Source: Hydrogenoanaerobacterium saccharovorans (GTDB lineage: Bacteria > Bacillota > Clostridia > Oscillospirales > Ruminococcaceae). Taken from it: a stretch of DNA of 64,000 nt. The stretch is from the NCBI RefSeq assembly GCF_016901815.1, contig NZ_JACSNR010000002.1:1-64000 (forward strand), given 5' to 3'. Every line of letters begins with the position of its first letter. Position 1 is the first letter of the stretch. Below the pieces are notes generated by a model. The model saw only the letters and a list, made by a program, of their open reading frames with translations. It did no database searches and was not told where the DNA came from. The translations under genes were made by a program, and so were the position numbers. This document shows, piece after piece, positions 22,398 to 31,015 of this stretch.

Positions 22398-23177
22398 TCA
22401 GTCCCAGATAAAGAACCAGATATTCGAACGCATCAGATCGCCTGCCAGCCGTCCCAGAGAGGCATCCTCCCCGCAGGTGAGCACCCGCTCGGGGCAGAAG
22501 ATTCCCTGCTCGGCAGCCAGCTCCAGGCAGCGTTCCCGGGGCACCGGCTGCTCCACCGCAAATTCCAGGATGTCATGGCTCACAGCCGCGGGCCAGGCAC
22601 CGTACTCCTCATACCAGCGCCGGGCGGTCATCATCATGGCAAAGGGGGTCGGACAGTTGTTCCAGCCGCCCATGGGCAGCCAGGCCATAGCCTGCCAGGG
22701 CTCCTTCACCGGGATCTCCGCCAGCAGGATATAGTCGGTGCGTCCGGTGCGTTCGTCCCAGTAGGAGTTAAAGCCTTCGATCTCCCCGCCTTCGTCCATG
22801 GCAGCCTCATCTGCCTCACCGGGAGTCAGCAGCTCCTGTCCTCCCGTGGGAATCACAGCGATGGTCGATCCGGTTACCGGCATGCTCAGCAGGCTCTGAC
22901 GGTATTCCTCCACTGCCCGGGGGGAGAATTCCTCTCCGTCGCTGTCCGGGTCACTCTGCTCCAGCATTCCCTCCAGCAGCAGGTCGTCACAGCGCACCAG
23001 CACCGGCACAAAGCCCTGCTGCTGACCCCGGCGGCGGGCTTCCCAATAGGTTTCCATAATATCGCCGTCCTCATCTGCCGGACGGATCAGTTGGCAGGGG
23101 CAGGAGAGATACTGCTCCATCTGCCGGATCAGTTCCAGCTGTTCCGAGTCAATTTCCTTGATATCCCGTGCGTCCAT
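22398..23177 (-). CDS. DUF4253 domain protein
   Basis: A 259-residue protein with a C-terminal DUF4253 domain (about 145-259). Visible hallmarks are EIPVKEPWQAMAWLPMGGWNNCPTP, then a WYEEYGAWPAAVSHDILEF stretch. The family is common in actinomycetes and Firmicutes, often near toxin-immunity genes, but no function is established. The N-terminal part (about 1-140) is acidic with no recognised domain. No signal peptide or membrane helix. It has its own extended -10 promoter and shares a terminator with the convergent hydrolase gene. Confidence 0.82.
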   Translation of the reverse strand: MDARDIKEIDSEQLELIRQMEQYLSCPCQLIRPADEDGDIMETYWEARRRGQQQGFVPVLVRCDDLLLEGMLEQSDPDSDGEEFSPRAVEEYRQSLLSMPVTGSTIAVIPTGGQELLTPGEADEAAMDEGGEIEGFNSYWDERTGRTDYILLAEIPVKEPWQAMAWLPMGGWNNCPTPFAMMMTARRWYEEYGAWPAAVSHDILEFAVEQPVPRERCLELAAEQGIFCPERVLTCGEDASLGRLAGDLMRSNIWFFIWD

Positions 23178-23215
23178 AGACAGCCTCCTGTTTCAGATCA
23201 AAAATTCTGTGTACC

Positions 23216-23224
23216 AGTATAACA
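23216..23224 (-). promoter_or_regulatory. Extended -10 promoter of the DUF4253 gene
   Basis: Minus strand TGTTATACT: TGn extension plus TATACT -10 (23221-23216), about 38 nt before the start. No consensus -35. Confidence 0.55.
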
Positions 23225-23240
23225 CATTCTCCCCAAAAGA

Positions 23241-23274
23241 AAAACACCTGCCGGTATAAATCCGACAGGTGTTT
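23241..23274 (-). terminator. Terminator of trxA
   Basis: Minus strand AAACACCTGTCGG / CCGGCAGGTGTTTT hairpin followed by TC and T-rich sequence, 16 nt after the trxA stop codon. Confidence 0.88.
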
Positions 23275-23289
23275 CAGATGCAATGCTGT

Positions 23290-23604
23290 TTAGCGGTCCA
23301 GCAGAGCCAGGATGGAAGCCTTGGGCTGCATACCGATGGAGGACTTGTAAACTGCGCCATCCTTCATAACCACCAGAGTGGGAATGGACATTACACGGAA
23401 CTGGGAAGCCAGCTCGGGCTGCTCGTCTACATTGATCTTGCCCACCTTGTAACTGCCGTCCGACTCCTCGGCGATCTCATCCACGATGGGGGATACCATA
23501 CGGCACGGACCGCACCAGGTAGCCCAGAAGTCAAGCAGGACCGGAACGGGGCTCTTGAGAACCTCAGACTCAAAGTTATCCTTAGTAATGGTAATAACGC
23601 TCAT
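23290..23604 (-). CDS. trxA: Thioredoxin
   Basis: A 104-residue thioredoxin with the canonical active site WCGPC (C31, C34), the buried acid in LLDFWATW (D25) and the cis-proline loop in SIPTL. It reduces protein disulfides and supplies electrons to peroxiredoxins, ribonucleotide reductase and others. It is monocistronic, with its own terminator. The promoter carries the redox palindrome at the same 23-bp distance from the -10 as dfx, which puts thioredoxin supply under the presumed Crp/Fnr control. The flavoprotein at 19974 is its likely reductase. Confidence 0.97.
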   Translation of the reverse strand: MSVITITKDNFESEVLKSPVPVLLDFWATWCGPCRMVSPIVDEIAEESDGSYKVGKINVDEQPELASQFRVMSIPTLVVMKDGAVYKSSIGMQPKASILALLDR

Positions 23605-23664
23605 ACCCTTTATCTCCTTTCGACTATGTATGCCTTGCGGCTTGGTTTCGTTGTCTATGGTTTT

Positions 23665-23705
23665 ATTATATCCATCCGCAGCTGATTCGTCCGTGACAAA
23701 GTCAC
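23665..23705 (-). promoter_or_regulatory. Redox palindrome and promoter of trxA
   Basis: Minus strand GTGAC-TTT-GTCAC (23705-23693), a perfect palindrome, then -10 TATAAT (23670-23665). The spacing from palindrome end to hexamer start is 23 bp, identical to the dfx and peroxiredoxin-like promoters. No -35 hexamer. Confidence 0.8.
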
Positions 23706-23764
23706 CGAGAATCAGTCTGGGCCGGAAAGCCAGGATTTACACAGTCATAGGGAGAAAAAAGGGA

Positions 23765-24040
23765 TCAGCCTCTTGCCACAGCGGATTTGCAGAGTTCATA
23801 GCCGCCGCCGGCTGCCAGGGAAACCAGTACGGCATTGAGCAGGCTGAGCATGCCGCCGGACAGGGTGAGTGTGCCGGTAAAGAGCTGGGCTGCCAGCAGG
23901 ATTGCCGCCGCGGTGAGGTAACTCAGCAGACGGGGCGGCAGACCGGGCAGCAGGCCCTTGAGGAATTCCACCAGGATTCCGGTGGCGACACAGGCTCCTG
24001 AATAGGTAGCCAGCAGTTCCCAGGTAAAGAATTCATTCAT
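23765..24040 (-). CDS. Holin-like small membrane protein
   Basis: A 91-residue protein with three hydrophobic segments at about 11-30, 38-56 and 62-82, short charged ends, and the size and layout of a phage holin. Holins form membrane pores that release endolysin, but no endolysin or other phage gene is near, so the pair could be a domesticated remnant or a cell-lysis or secretion device. Its start overlaps the stop of the coiled-coil gene upstream by 4 nt. Similarity to known holins is judged only from shape and from the partner gene. Confidence 0.6.
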   Translation of the reverse strand: MNEFFTWELLATYSGACVATGILVEFLKGLLPGLPPRLLSYLTAAAILLAAQLFTGTLTLSGGMLSLLNAVLVSLAAGGGYELCKSAVARG

Positions 24041-24246
24041 CGAAGCATTTCCTCCCTCAGTTCATCGATGCGGTGATGGGCATTTTTCTCGCTGGCTTCC
24101 AGCTGATAGACCCGTTCCACCAGATTGTTGTGCTTATCCATCTTCTGTTCCAGGTACTGGATGCGTACCATCAGGCGTCCGTAGACCGCCGCAAAGGAAC
24201 ACGCATAGGCCAGGATCTGGACCCAGAATTCAGTGCTGAGCTGCAT
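24037..24246 (-). CDS. XhlA-like membrane/coiled-coil protein (holin partner)
   Basis: A 69-residue protein with one membrane segment (about 6-24) followed by a charged helix whose QKMDKHNNLVERVYQLE...AHHRIDELREE pattern is typical of phage hemolysin XhlA-type proteins, which accompany holins. ATG 24246 follows AAGGAGGGAGTTACCC; the longer frame to 24330 lacks a ribosome site. It is translationally coupled to the holin-like gene (ATGA overlap). No phage context is visible on either side. Confidence 0.65.
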   Translation of the reverse strand: MQLSTEFWVQILAYACSFAAVYGRLMVRIQYLEQKMDKHNNLVERVYQLEASEKNAHHRIDELREEMLR

Positions 24247-24308
24247 GGGTAACTCCCTCCTTTTCGCACAGGCCAAAGTCAGAGGAAGAACCTCTGCAAC
24301 CATACACG

Positions 24309-24355
24309 GAAAAACAGCCGCCTGACGCAAAGATCTGCGGCAAAAACGGCTGTTT
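24309..24355 (-). terminator. Terminator after the sbcCD operon
   Basis: Minus strand AAACAGCCG / CGGCTGTTT stem with an inner GC-rich hairpin, followed by TTTTTC. It separates sbcC from the holin-like pair. Confidence 0.75.
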
Positions 24356-24428
24356 CTGAATATATTTTCGAATTTTCGGAATTATGCACAATCACAATGA
24401 AAATCAACCATAGGGAGCTGTGCAGAAA

Positions 24429-27203
24429 TCAGAGATCATCGGTGACGATCCGGGCCTGACTTCCTCCGGAGGGCAGTTTGGTGACCAGGATCTTGCGGCT
24501 GATGCGGGTCTTGAGGGAATCCACATGGGAAATGATTCCCACCAGACGGCTGCCTTCGGAAAGGCTGTCCAGTACAGCGATGGCCTCGGATAGACTGTTC
24601 TCGTCCAGGGAGCCGAAACCCTCGTCCACAAACATGGTATCCAGCCGGACACCGCCGGCAGCGGACTGGATCTCGTCCGAAAGCCCCAGCGCCAGTGCCA
24701 GCGAAGCCTGGAAGCTCTCGCCGCCCGAAAGGGTACGCACATCCCGGCGGGTGGCATTGTAGTGATCCACCACATCCAGATCCAGACCGCTCTGGCTGCG
24801 CAGGCTCATGGCCTGTTCCCGCCGGGCCAGCTCATACCGCCCGCCGGTCATCGCCATCAGACGGATATTCGCCCGGGCAGTAACCCGGTCAAAGGTCGTC
24901 ATCTGCACAAAGGTTTCGAGCATCACCTTTTCCTTGCCGGTGATGGTGCCCGAAGCGGTATCGCTGAGCGCGCCCACCCAGCCCAGCTCCTGTTCGGCTG
25001 CCGCCAGGTCGGCACTGTGCTTCTTGTAGCCCTCGGAAGCCCGGCGGTTGCTGCGCAGCCGTCCGGCACATTCCTCCTTCCGGGCCGTGAGCGCCGCTGT
25101 CTGCTCCCGGAGCTGCTTCTGCCCCTCGAGCAGACGGGGCAGCTCCTCCGGATCACTGCCTGCAAGCTGCTGTTCCAGCGTCTGGATGCGGCTCAGACAG
25201 GCGGTGCGCTCGGTGCGGGCAGTTTCCAGCCGGGTCCGGGCGGATTCCGCCGCCTGACGCAGGCTTTCCAGCTCCTCTTCCCAGCGCCGGATCTCCGCCT
25301 GGGCCTCCTTCTGTCCCGGATGCTCCAGCCCGGCCCGGAGCTTGTCCGCTCCCTCCCGGGCCGCTGCCAGTTCCCCGGTCAGACGCACCCGCTCCTCTGC
25401 CGCGGGCTTCTCCTCCCGGGCAGCCTGATCCAGCTGGCTCACCAACTGGGGCAGCTCCCGCTTTTCCAGTACTTCCAGCCGGGTGCGGGAGGCCTCCAGA
25501 CGGGCTTTCTCCTGACGGAGCCGGGTCTGTTCCACCCGGGCGGCTGTCCCACTCCGGACAATCTCCTCCTGGGCTGCTTCCAGCGGGATCTCCTCTGTTC
25601 CCAGCCAGGCGAACAGCTCCCGCCGCCGGGCATCCCGGTCGGCCTTTTTCTGTCCGGCCTCGGTGCTGGCCCGGGTCATCTCCTCCTGGGCGCTGTTCAT
25701 CGACTTCTGGGCGGAGCGGAGCTGCTGCTGGGTGGGGGCGTGCTCGGGCAGCCGGGCCGGAACCGGATGGCTCCGGGAGCCGCATACCGGGCAGGGCTCC
25801 CCCTCCCGGAGTGTCCCCGCCAGCACACCGGCCTGGGCATCCAGATAGGCCTGGTGAACCCGCTCATAGCTCTGGCGCTCCTGCTCATAGGCGGTCCGGG
25901 CGTCCAGGTAGGCCTGCTGGGCGGCGGTGAGCTCGGTCTCCGCCCCGGCTGCCGCCTTCCAGAGCCGGTGGGCTGCCGCAAGGTGCTCCAGCTGCCGGTC
26001 CTGCTCTGCCAGTGCCGCTTCAGTACGGGCCAGCGTCTCCCCGGTTCCCCGCAGGGATTCCCGCTCCTCTTCCAGCTTGCCCCGGCGCTCGGTCAGGGAC
26101 TGCGCCAGTGCCTGCATCTGCTCCAGCCGGGACGCCGCCCGGTTCAGGGCGCTGCCGCGTTCCTCTGCCGCCAGCATGGCCCGTTCCAGCTCGGCATACC
26201 GGGGCAGTTTTTCCCGTGCCACCGCCAGACGGTCGGTGAGGGCTTTCTGCCGCTCCGCTCCCGCCTCGGCCTGCTGCTGGGCCTTCTGCGCCGCTTCCTC
26301 CTCCGCCTGGGCAAGGGTCAGCGCCTTCTGCTCTGCCGCAAGCTGCTTCTGAGCCTCGGCACGCTGTCGGGCCGCTCCCAGCTGCTGCTCCATCCGGCTG
26401 GACTGCTCTGCCAGCTGTTTCAGCTCCTGATCCAGCGCTTCGGTCTCCGCTGTGTCCCCGGCGATGAGCTGATCCAGCAGCCCCGGGATCTCAGCGGCGG
26501 GCAGCTCGTCCGCCCGGGCCAGCAGCAGATCGCCATAGAACGGGCTCTCCGGCGGACACTCCACTGCCTCCAGATACTGCCGCAGTCCGGTCAGCTCGGT
26601 CTGGCGGCGGTTTTCCAGCGCGCGTTTCTCTGCGGCAAGGCGCTCCTGCAGCTTTCCGAACCGCTCGGTGCCGAACAGCTGCCGGAAGATCTTCTTGCGC
26701 TCCTCGGTGGAGGCCAGCAGCACCCGCAGGAAGTCCCCCTGGGCGATCATGGCAATCTGGGTGAACTGCTCCTTGGTCAGCCCGATGATCTCCACGATCT
26801 TCCGGGTGACTTCGGTGGGTTTGGTCAGCGGCTGGGTCAGGCCGGTGCCGGTGAGTTCCGCCTTGGCAGTCTCCCTGGTGACACCGCCGCCCCGCAGTGC
26901 CGGACGCTCATAGGCCGGGGTGCGCTTCACCCGGTAGGTCTTGTCGCCATAGGCAAATTCCAGCTCCACATAGGTGCGGGCAGACGGCTCGGCATACTTG
27001 CTCCGGAGCATTCCCGGCTCCCGGTTGGAACCACTGGCTTCGCCATAGAGGGCAAAGGTGATGGCGTCAAAAATGGTGGTCTTGCCGGCGCCGGTATCCC
27101 CGGTGACCAGATAGAGCCCGCTTCTGCCCAGGTCTGCCATGGGCAGGGTCACTGTCCCGGCATAGGGACCAAAGGCGGACAGGGTCAGACTGAGTGGTCT
27201 CAT
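24429..27203 (-). CDS. sbcC: SbcC, SMC-like subunit of the SbcCD nuclease
   Basis: A 924-residue ATPase of the SbcC/Rad50 family. With SbcD it opens DNA hairpins and trims blocked double-strand ends. The N-terminal Walker A is GDTGAGKTT (35-43). Two long Glu/Ala/Arg-rich coiled coils flank the zinc hook CPVCGS near residue 468. The C-terminal half has the signature LSGGESFQASLALALGLSD and Walker B with FVDEGFGSLDE. The coding strand is very GC-rich, which explains a long antisense open frame. It overlaps sbcD by 4 nt. Length is in the usual Firmicutes range (about 900-1100). Confidence 0.96.
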   Translation of the reverse strand: MRPLSLTLSAFGPYAGTVTLPMADLGRSGLYLVTGDTGAGKTTIFDAITFALYGEASGSNREPGMLRSKYAEPSARTYVELEFAYGDKTYRVKRTPAYERPALRGGGVTRETAKAELTGTGLTQPLTKPTEVTRKIVEIIGLTKEQFTQIAMIAQGDFLRVLLASTEERKKIFRQLFGTERFGKLQERLAAEKRALENRRQTELTGLRQYLEAVECPPESPFYGDLLLARADELPAAEIPGLLDQLIAGDTAETEALDQELKQLAEQSSRMEQQLGAARQRAEAQKQLAAEQKALTLAQAEEEAAQKAQQQAEAGAERQKALTDRLAVAREKLPRYAELERAMLAAEERGSALNRAASRLEQMQALAQSLTERRGKLEEERESLRGTGETLARTEAALAEQDRQLEHLAAAHRLWKAAAGAETELTAAQQAYLDARTAYEQERQSYERVHQAYLDAQAGVLAGTLREGEPCPVCGSRSHPVPARLPEHAPTQQQLRSAQKSMNSAQEEMTRASTEAGQKKADRDARRRELFAWLGTEEIPLEAAQEEIVRSGTAARVEQTRLRQEKARLEASRTRLEVLEKRELPQLVSQLDQAAREEKPAAEERVRLTGELAAAREGADKLRAGLEHPGQKEAQAEIRRWEEELESLRQAAESARTRLETARTERTACLSRIQTLEQQLAGSDPEELPRLLEGQKQLREQTAALTARKEECAGRLRSNRRASEGYKKHSADLAAAEQELGWVGALSDTASGTITGKEKVMLETFVQMTTFDRVTARANIRLMAMTGGRYELARREQAMSLRSQSGLDLDVVDHYNATRRDVRTLSGGESFQASLALALGLSDEIQSAAGGVRLDTMFVDEGFGSLDENSLSEAIAVLDSLSEGSRLVGIISHVDSLKTRISRKILVTKLPSGGSQARIVTDDL

Positions 27204-28339
27204 GCTTCTTCCTCCTCCCAGATCTCCCGGATCAGCCGCTCCAGCAGCCCGGTCTGTTCCGGACTCAGGGGAGCGCCGTTCTGCTGCTCATACAGCGCCG
27301 CAAACAGCTCCATAGGCGTACGGCGTTCCGGCTCGGCTTCGGCAGTGATCTCCCCGAACGTCCGGGTGCGGGCATTGTCGTACCGCAGCTCGAGGATATT
27401 CGGGTAGATGCTCCGCAGTTTGGCAATGGCGTCGGGAATATCCTGCTCGTCGGTGAGGGTCACCTGCAGGTAGTCCTCCACCGCTGTCCCCTGCCAGGTG
27501 CTGCGCCGGGTGAGCTCCTCATAGCTGCCCCGGATCTTCCGCAGCCGCCGCAATGGGCTGAGCGGAACGGTGCGCACTGTCACCTCACCCTTTTTGCCCA
27601 GCTCGGCGATGGTGACGCTCTTCTCCTGCCCGGCCTCGGATACCGAATAGGCCAGCGGCGCCCCGCAGTAGCGGATGGTGCCGGCACCCCGGATCTCCTG
27701 GGCCGAATGGATATGCCCCAGCGCCACATAGTCGAAGGCATCAAACACCGAAGCATCCACATTTTCCACGCCGCCCACGGCAAATTCCTCAGAACCGCCC
27801 GGCGCCGCCCCGGTGACAAACTGATGCGCCACCAATACCTGACGGTCCGCCGCAGGGGCAGCCTGTGCCAGCGCCGTCTGGACCGCCTGGGTATAGGAGG
27901 TGATCTCCGCATCGGGGTACACCGCCCGGACATGAGCCGGACGGATAAAGGGCAGCAGCCACACTGCCACTGTGCCGTACTCGTCTTCCAGGAGGTGCGG
28001 GGTCAGCTCACCGTCATACACCGGTGAAAGATACACTCCTCCCTCGGAGAGCAGCCGTCCGCCGAAGGCCAGGCGCTCGGCGGAATCGTGGTTGCCGCTG
28101 ATGAGAAAGACCGGGATCTTCTCCCCGGCCAGGGCGGTGAGAAAGTCGTCCAGCAGGGTCACAGCCTCAGCCGGCGGCAGGGTGCGGTCATAGACGTCCC
28201 CGGCAATGAGCACTGCATCCGGCCGCTCCTCCCGGGCAATATCCAGGATCTGCCCGAGAATATACCGCTGATCCTCCAGCAGAGAGATATTATTAAGGCG
28301 TTTGCCGATGTGCAGGTCCCCTAAATGCAGGAATTTCAC
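27200..28339 (-). CDS. sbcD: SbcD, nuclease subunit of SbcCD
   Basis: A 379-residue Mre11/SbcD-type phosphoesterase. The metal-binding motifs appear in order: GDLHIGK (7-13), GDVYDR (47-52), SGNHDS (80-85), and the C-terminal histidines in LVAHQF and GHIHSAQ. A capping domain forms the last 100 residues. It is the Mn-dependent nuclease partner of the downstream sbcC. It overlaps both neighbours by 4 nt (the GNAT gene upstream, sbcC downstream), forming one translationally coupled unit. Confidence 0.96.
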   Translation of the reverse strand: MKFLHLGDLHIGKRLNNISLLEDQRYILGQILDIAREERPDAVLIAGDVYDRTLPPAEAVTLLDDFLTALAGEKIPVFLISGNHDSAERLAFGGRLLSEGGVYLSPVYDGELTPHLLEDEYGTVAVWLLPFIRPAHVRAVYPDAEITSYTQAVQTALAQAAPAADRQVLVAHQFVTGAAPGGSEEFAVGGVENVDASVFDAFDYVALGHIHSAQEIRGAGTIRYCGAPLAYSVSEAGQEKSVTIAELGKKGEVTVRTVPLSPLRRLRKIRGSYEELTRRSTWQGTAVEDYLQVTLTDEQDIPDAIAKLRSIYPNILELRYDNARTRTFGEITAEAEPERRTPMELFAALYEQQNGAPLSPEQTGLLERLIREIWEEEEA

Positions 28340-28815
28340 TCTGCCTCACTCCTTTCAGAACCGGGAATTTCCGCCGGGCGCAGGAATTCCTGTGCCGGAC
28401 TGCCGTCCACCTCCACCAGCCTGCCGGGACAGAATCCCAGCCGCTGGTACAGGCTCCGGGCGGCTTCCCCCTCGGGCACCCCTGCCCGATAGGTGATGAG
28501 CTTCACCGGACGGGCCGGGTCCAGCTCCCGGAACATCCGCTCTGCCAGCTTCCGGGCAATTCCCTGACGGCGATGCTGCGCTGAAACAGCCAGGAAAGCC
28601 AGCTCATTTTCCGCCCGGGAAAAGGCCAGCACCCCGCAGACCGTTCCGTTTTCCACAGCGCAGAGCGCCTCCTGCCGGGAAATGGCTCCGGCAATGTCCC
28701 GGGCATAGCCCTCCACGCTCTCCGGGGTTTCCAGCCCCGGGAAAAGATGGCGCATCGCCTCCACCAGCTGTACCCAGCCGGACAGGTCGCCGTTCTCTGC
28801 CAGTCGGATCTCCAT
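28336..28815 (-). CDS. GNAT family N-acetyltransferase
   Basis: A 159-residue GNAT protein. The acetyl-CoA-binding loop is visible as QHRRQGIARKL near residues 82-92 (the Q/R-x-x-G-x-G/A motif), after LAFLAVSAQ, and a late YQRLGF motif. The substrate is unknown; GNATs of this size acetylate small amines, antibiotics or protein N-termini. It is the first gene of the operon with sbcD and sbcC, overlapping sbcD by 4 nt, but nothing suggests a DNA repair function. Confidence 0.88.
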   Translation of the reverse strand: MEIRLAENGDLSGWVQLVEAMRHLFPGLETPESVEGYARDIAGAISRQEALCAVENGTVCGVLAFSRAENELAFLAVSAQHRRQGIARKLAERMFRELDPARPVKLITYRAGVPEGEAARSLYQRLGFCPGRLVEVDGSPAQEFLRPAEIPGSERSEAE

Positions 28816-28876
28816 ATTTTCGCCCTCCCTTGGATGTAATGGGTCTATTATAGCATACTCACCCCGCTTCCGACAA

Positions 28877-28909
28877 AAAAGACCTCCCCGGAATGCGGGA
28901 AGGTCTTTT
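28877..28909 (-). terminator. Terminator of aspS
   Basis: Minus strand AAAAGACCTtCCCGC / CGGGGAGGTCTTTTTT hairpin with T run, 13 nt after the aspS stop codon. Confidence 0.92.
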
Positions 28910-28922
28910 GGAGAAGCGGAAA

Positions 28923-30680
28923 TTACTGCTGGCTGCGCAGCTTGATGTGTACTTCACGCAGCTGCTGCTCGGTTACCTCATTGGGGGCGCCCATGAGCAG
29001 ATCCTGTGCGTTGGAGTTCATCGGGAAGGCGATAACCTCGCGGATATTCTCCTCGCCGGTGAGCAGCATCACCATACGGTCTACGCCAGGAGCCATACCG
29101 GCATGGGGCGGTGCACCGTAATGGAAGGCATTGTAGAGAGCCGGGAACTTGGAGATCATAACCTCCTTGGGATAGCCGGCAATCTCAAAGGCACGGATCA
29201 GGGTATCCACATCGTGGTTGCGCACCGCACCGGAAGAAAGCTCTACGCCGTTGCAGACAATATCATACTGCTGGGCATAGATGGTCAGCGGGTCCTTGGT
29301 GTTGAGTGCTTCCAGACCGCCCTCGGGCATCGAGAACGGGTTGTGGGTGAAGCCGATCTCACCGGTTTCCTCATCCAGCTCGTACATGGGGAAGTCCACA
29401 ACGAAGCACATCCGGAAGCTGTCGGTATCAATGAGGTTCAGGCGGCGGCCCAGTTCATTGCGGATCTGGCCTGCCAGCTTGGGAGCGGTATCCTTGGCGT
29501 CCGCGATGAAGTAGAGCACATAGTCGGGCTTGAGGTTGCCGCGGCGGGCAATCTCAGCACGCTGCTCGTCGCTGAGGAACTTGTCAATGGGGCCGGCATA
29601 GGTCATATCTTCATTGACCTTTACATAGCCCAGACCCTTCATGCCGATGCTCTCAGCAAACCCCAGCATCTGCTCGAAGAAGCTGCGGGGCTGATGGGCG
29701 CAGTCCGGCACCGGAATGGCACGGACAGTCTGACCGCGGAAGGGCTTGAAATCGCTCTCCACAAACAGGTCGCTCAGGTCGATGATGCGCAGGGGATTGC
29801 GCAGGTCGGGCTTATCTGAACCAAACTGCAGCATAGCGTCATCATAGGAGATACGCATAAACGGAGCCTTGTCCACCTTCTTGTCCGAGAACTTGGCGAA
29901 GGTATTGGACAGCACTTCTTCTGCCACAGCGAATACTTCTTCCTGAGTGGCAAAGGCCATCTCAAAGTCCAGCTGATAGAACTCACCCGGGCTGCGGTCC
30001 GCACGGGAATCCTCGTCACGGAAGCAGGGAGCGATCTGGAAGTAACGGTCAAAACCGGATACCATCAGCAGCTGCTTGAACTGCTGGGGAGCCTGGGGCA
30101 GCGCATAGAACTTGCCGGGATGCTTCCGGGACGGTACCAGATAGTCACGGGCACCCTCAGGGGAAGAAGCAGTCAGGATGGGGGTCTGGATCTCAGTAAA
30201 GCCCAGACGCTCCATCTCACTGCGCAGGAAGGAGATCACCTTGGAGCGCAGGATAATATTATCCTTGACCTTCTTATTGCGCAGATCCAGGAACCGGTAC
30301 TTCAGGCGGACTTCCTCCTTGGTATCGGTGGACGCATTGATTTCAAAGGGCAGATTCTCCATGACCTTGCCCAGAATGGACAGGCTTGCGGCACGCAGTT
30401 CCACAGTACCGGTGGAGATCTTCGGGTTGACAGTTTCGGGATCACGCCGGGTGACCTCACCCTCGATGGTGACAACAGTCTCCTTGCGGACACCGTCGAG
30501 CATGCTGTCCTCGGGAATGACTACCTGTACGATGCCGTACTGGTCCCGCAGATCGACAAACCGGATGCCGCCATGGTCGCGGATGTTCTCCACCCAGCCG
30601 GCCACACGGATCACTTTGCCGATATCGCTTTCGCTCACTTCGCCGCAGGCACGGGAGCGATACTTGTTTTCGATAATCAT
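28923..30680 (-). CDS. aspS: Aspartyl-tRNA synthetase
   Basis: A 585-residue bacterial-type class IIb synthetase that charges tRNA-Asp. The N-terminal OB fold contains GWVENIRDHGGIRFVDLRD; motif 2 lies in FYALPQAPQQFKQLLM through FRDEDSRADR; a GAD insertion domain is present (about 285-410); motif 3 is GMAPGVDRMVMLLTG near the C-terminus, followed by IREVIAFPMN. ATG 30680 follows AAAGGTGAGG; the in-frame extension to 30719 lacks a ribosome site. Discriminating versus non-discriminating type cannot be settled by eye. It has its own strong promoter and terminator. Confidence 0.97.
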   Translation of the reverse strand: MIIENKYRSRACGEVSESDIGKVIRVAGWVENIRDHGGIRFVDLRDQYGIVQVVIPEDSMLDGVRKETVVTIEGEVTRRDPETVNPKISTGTVELRAASLSILGKVMENLPFEINASTDTKEEVRLKYRFLDLRNKKVKDNIILRSKVISFLRSEMERLGFTEIQTPILTASSPEGARDYLVPSRKHPGKFYALPQAPQQFKQLLMVSGFDRYFQIAPCFRDEDSRADRSPGEFYQLDFEMAFATQEEVFAVAEEVLSNTFAKFSDKKVDKAPFMRISYDDAMLQFGSDKPDLRNPLRIIDLSDLFVESDFKPFRGQTVRAIPVPDCAHQPRSFFEQMLGFAESIGMKGLGYVKVNEDMTYAGPIDKFLSDEQRAEIARRGNLKPDYVLYFIADAKDTAPKLAGQIRNELGRRLNLIDTDSFRMCFVVDFPMYELDEETGEIGFTHNPFSMPEGGLEALNTKDPLTIYAQQYDIVCNGVELSSGAVRNHDVDTLIRAFEIAGYPKEVMISKFPALYNAFHYGAPPHAGMAPGVDRMVMLLTGEENIREVIAFPMNSNAQDLLMGAPNEVTEQQLREVHIKLRSQQ

Positions 30681-30800
30681 GAAAGCAACCTCACCTTTTC
30701 CTCTATTTATCGGCAGCACAGTACTTATGGGAGCTGTCCGCCGGTATCAGACTTGATTTTCAGGGGTATGCCCAGCAAATAGACATACCGATACCTTATA

Positions 30801-30829
30801 ATAATACCGCATAGCACCCATATTGTCAA
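30801..30829 (-). promoter_or_regulatory. Promoter of aspS
   Basis: Minus strand -35 TTGACA (30829-30824), 17-bp spacer, -10 TATTAT (30806-30801). The leader is about 110 nt; no T-box motif (TGGNACCGCG) was seen in it. The remainder of the 336-bp gap (30830-30977) shows no gene or clear signal. Confidence 0.88.
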
Positions 30830-30977
30830 TGAAAAAACCCAGGCTCCACCCTGCAAAAACCGCCCGGCAAGGGGATTTTCGGGGATTGGGGCAGGTGGAA
30901 GCGCAGTATTTCTCATGGTGGATTGCAAAGCCGGTGCGGACGGGAAATCCCCCGCCCCATACAGGCTGCCTGTATAT

Positions 30978-31005
30978 GAAAAAAGCACCCCCGGAGAGGT
31001 GCTTT
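30978..31005 (-). terminator. Terminator of the CAP-domain gene
   Basis: Minus strand AAAGCACC / GGTGCTTT stem with TTTTTTC tail, 10 nt after the stop codon. Confidence 0.85.
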
Positions 31006-31015
31006 CTATCTTTAG

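Noticed and set aside
23765-24246. Prophage remnant
   Set aside because: Only two small lysis-type genes are present; no integrase, capsid, tail or attachment-site repeats were seen nearby.
24762-27407. Plus-strand open frame of 881 codons
   Set aside because: Antisense shadow of sbcC, whose GC-rich Glu/Ala/Arg codons leave the opposite strand free of stops. Leu/Gly/Pro-rich and without recognisable motifs.
30680-30801. T-box leader upstream of aspS
   Set aside because: The leader is only about 110 nt and lacks the T-box sequence and the antiterminator fold.
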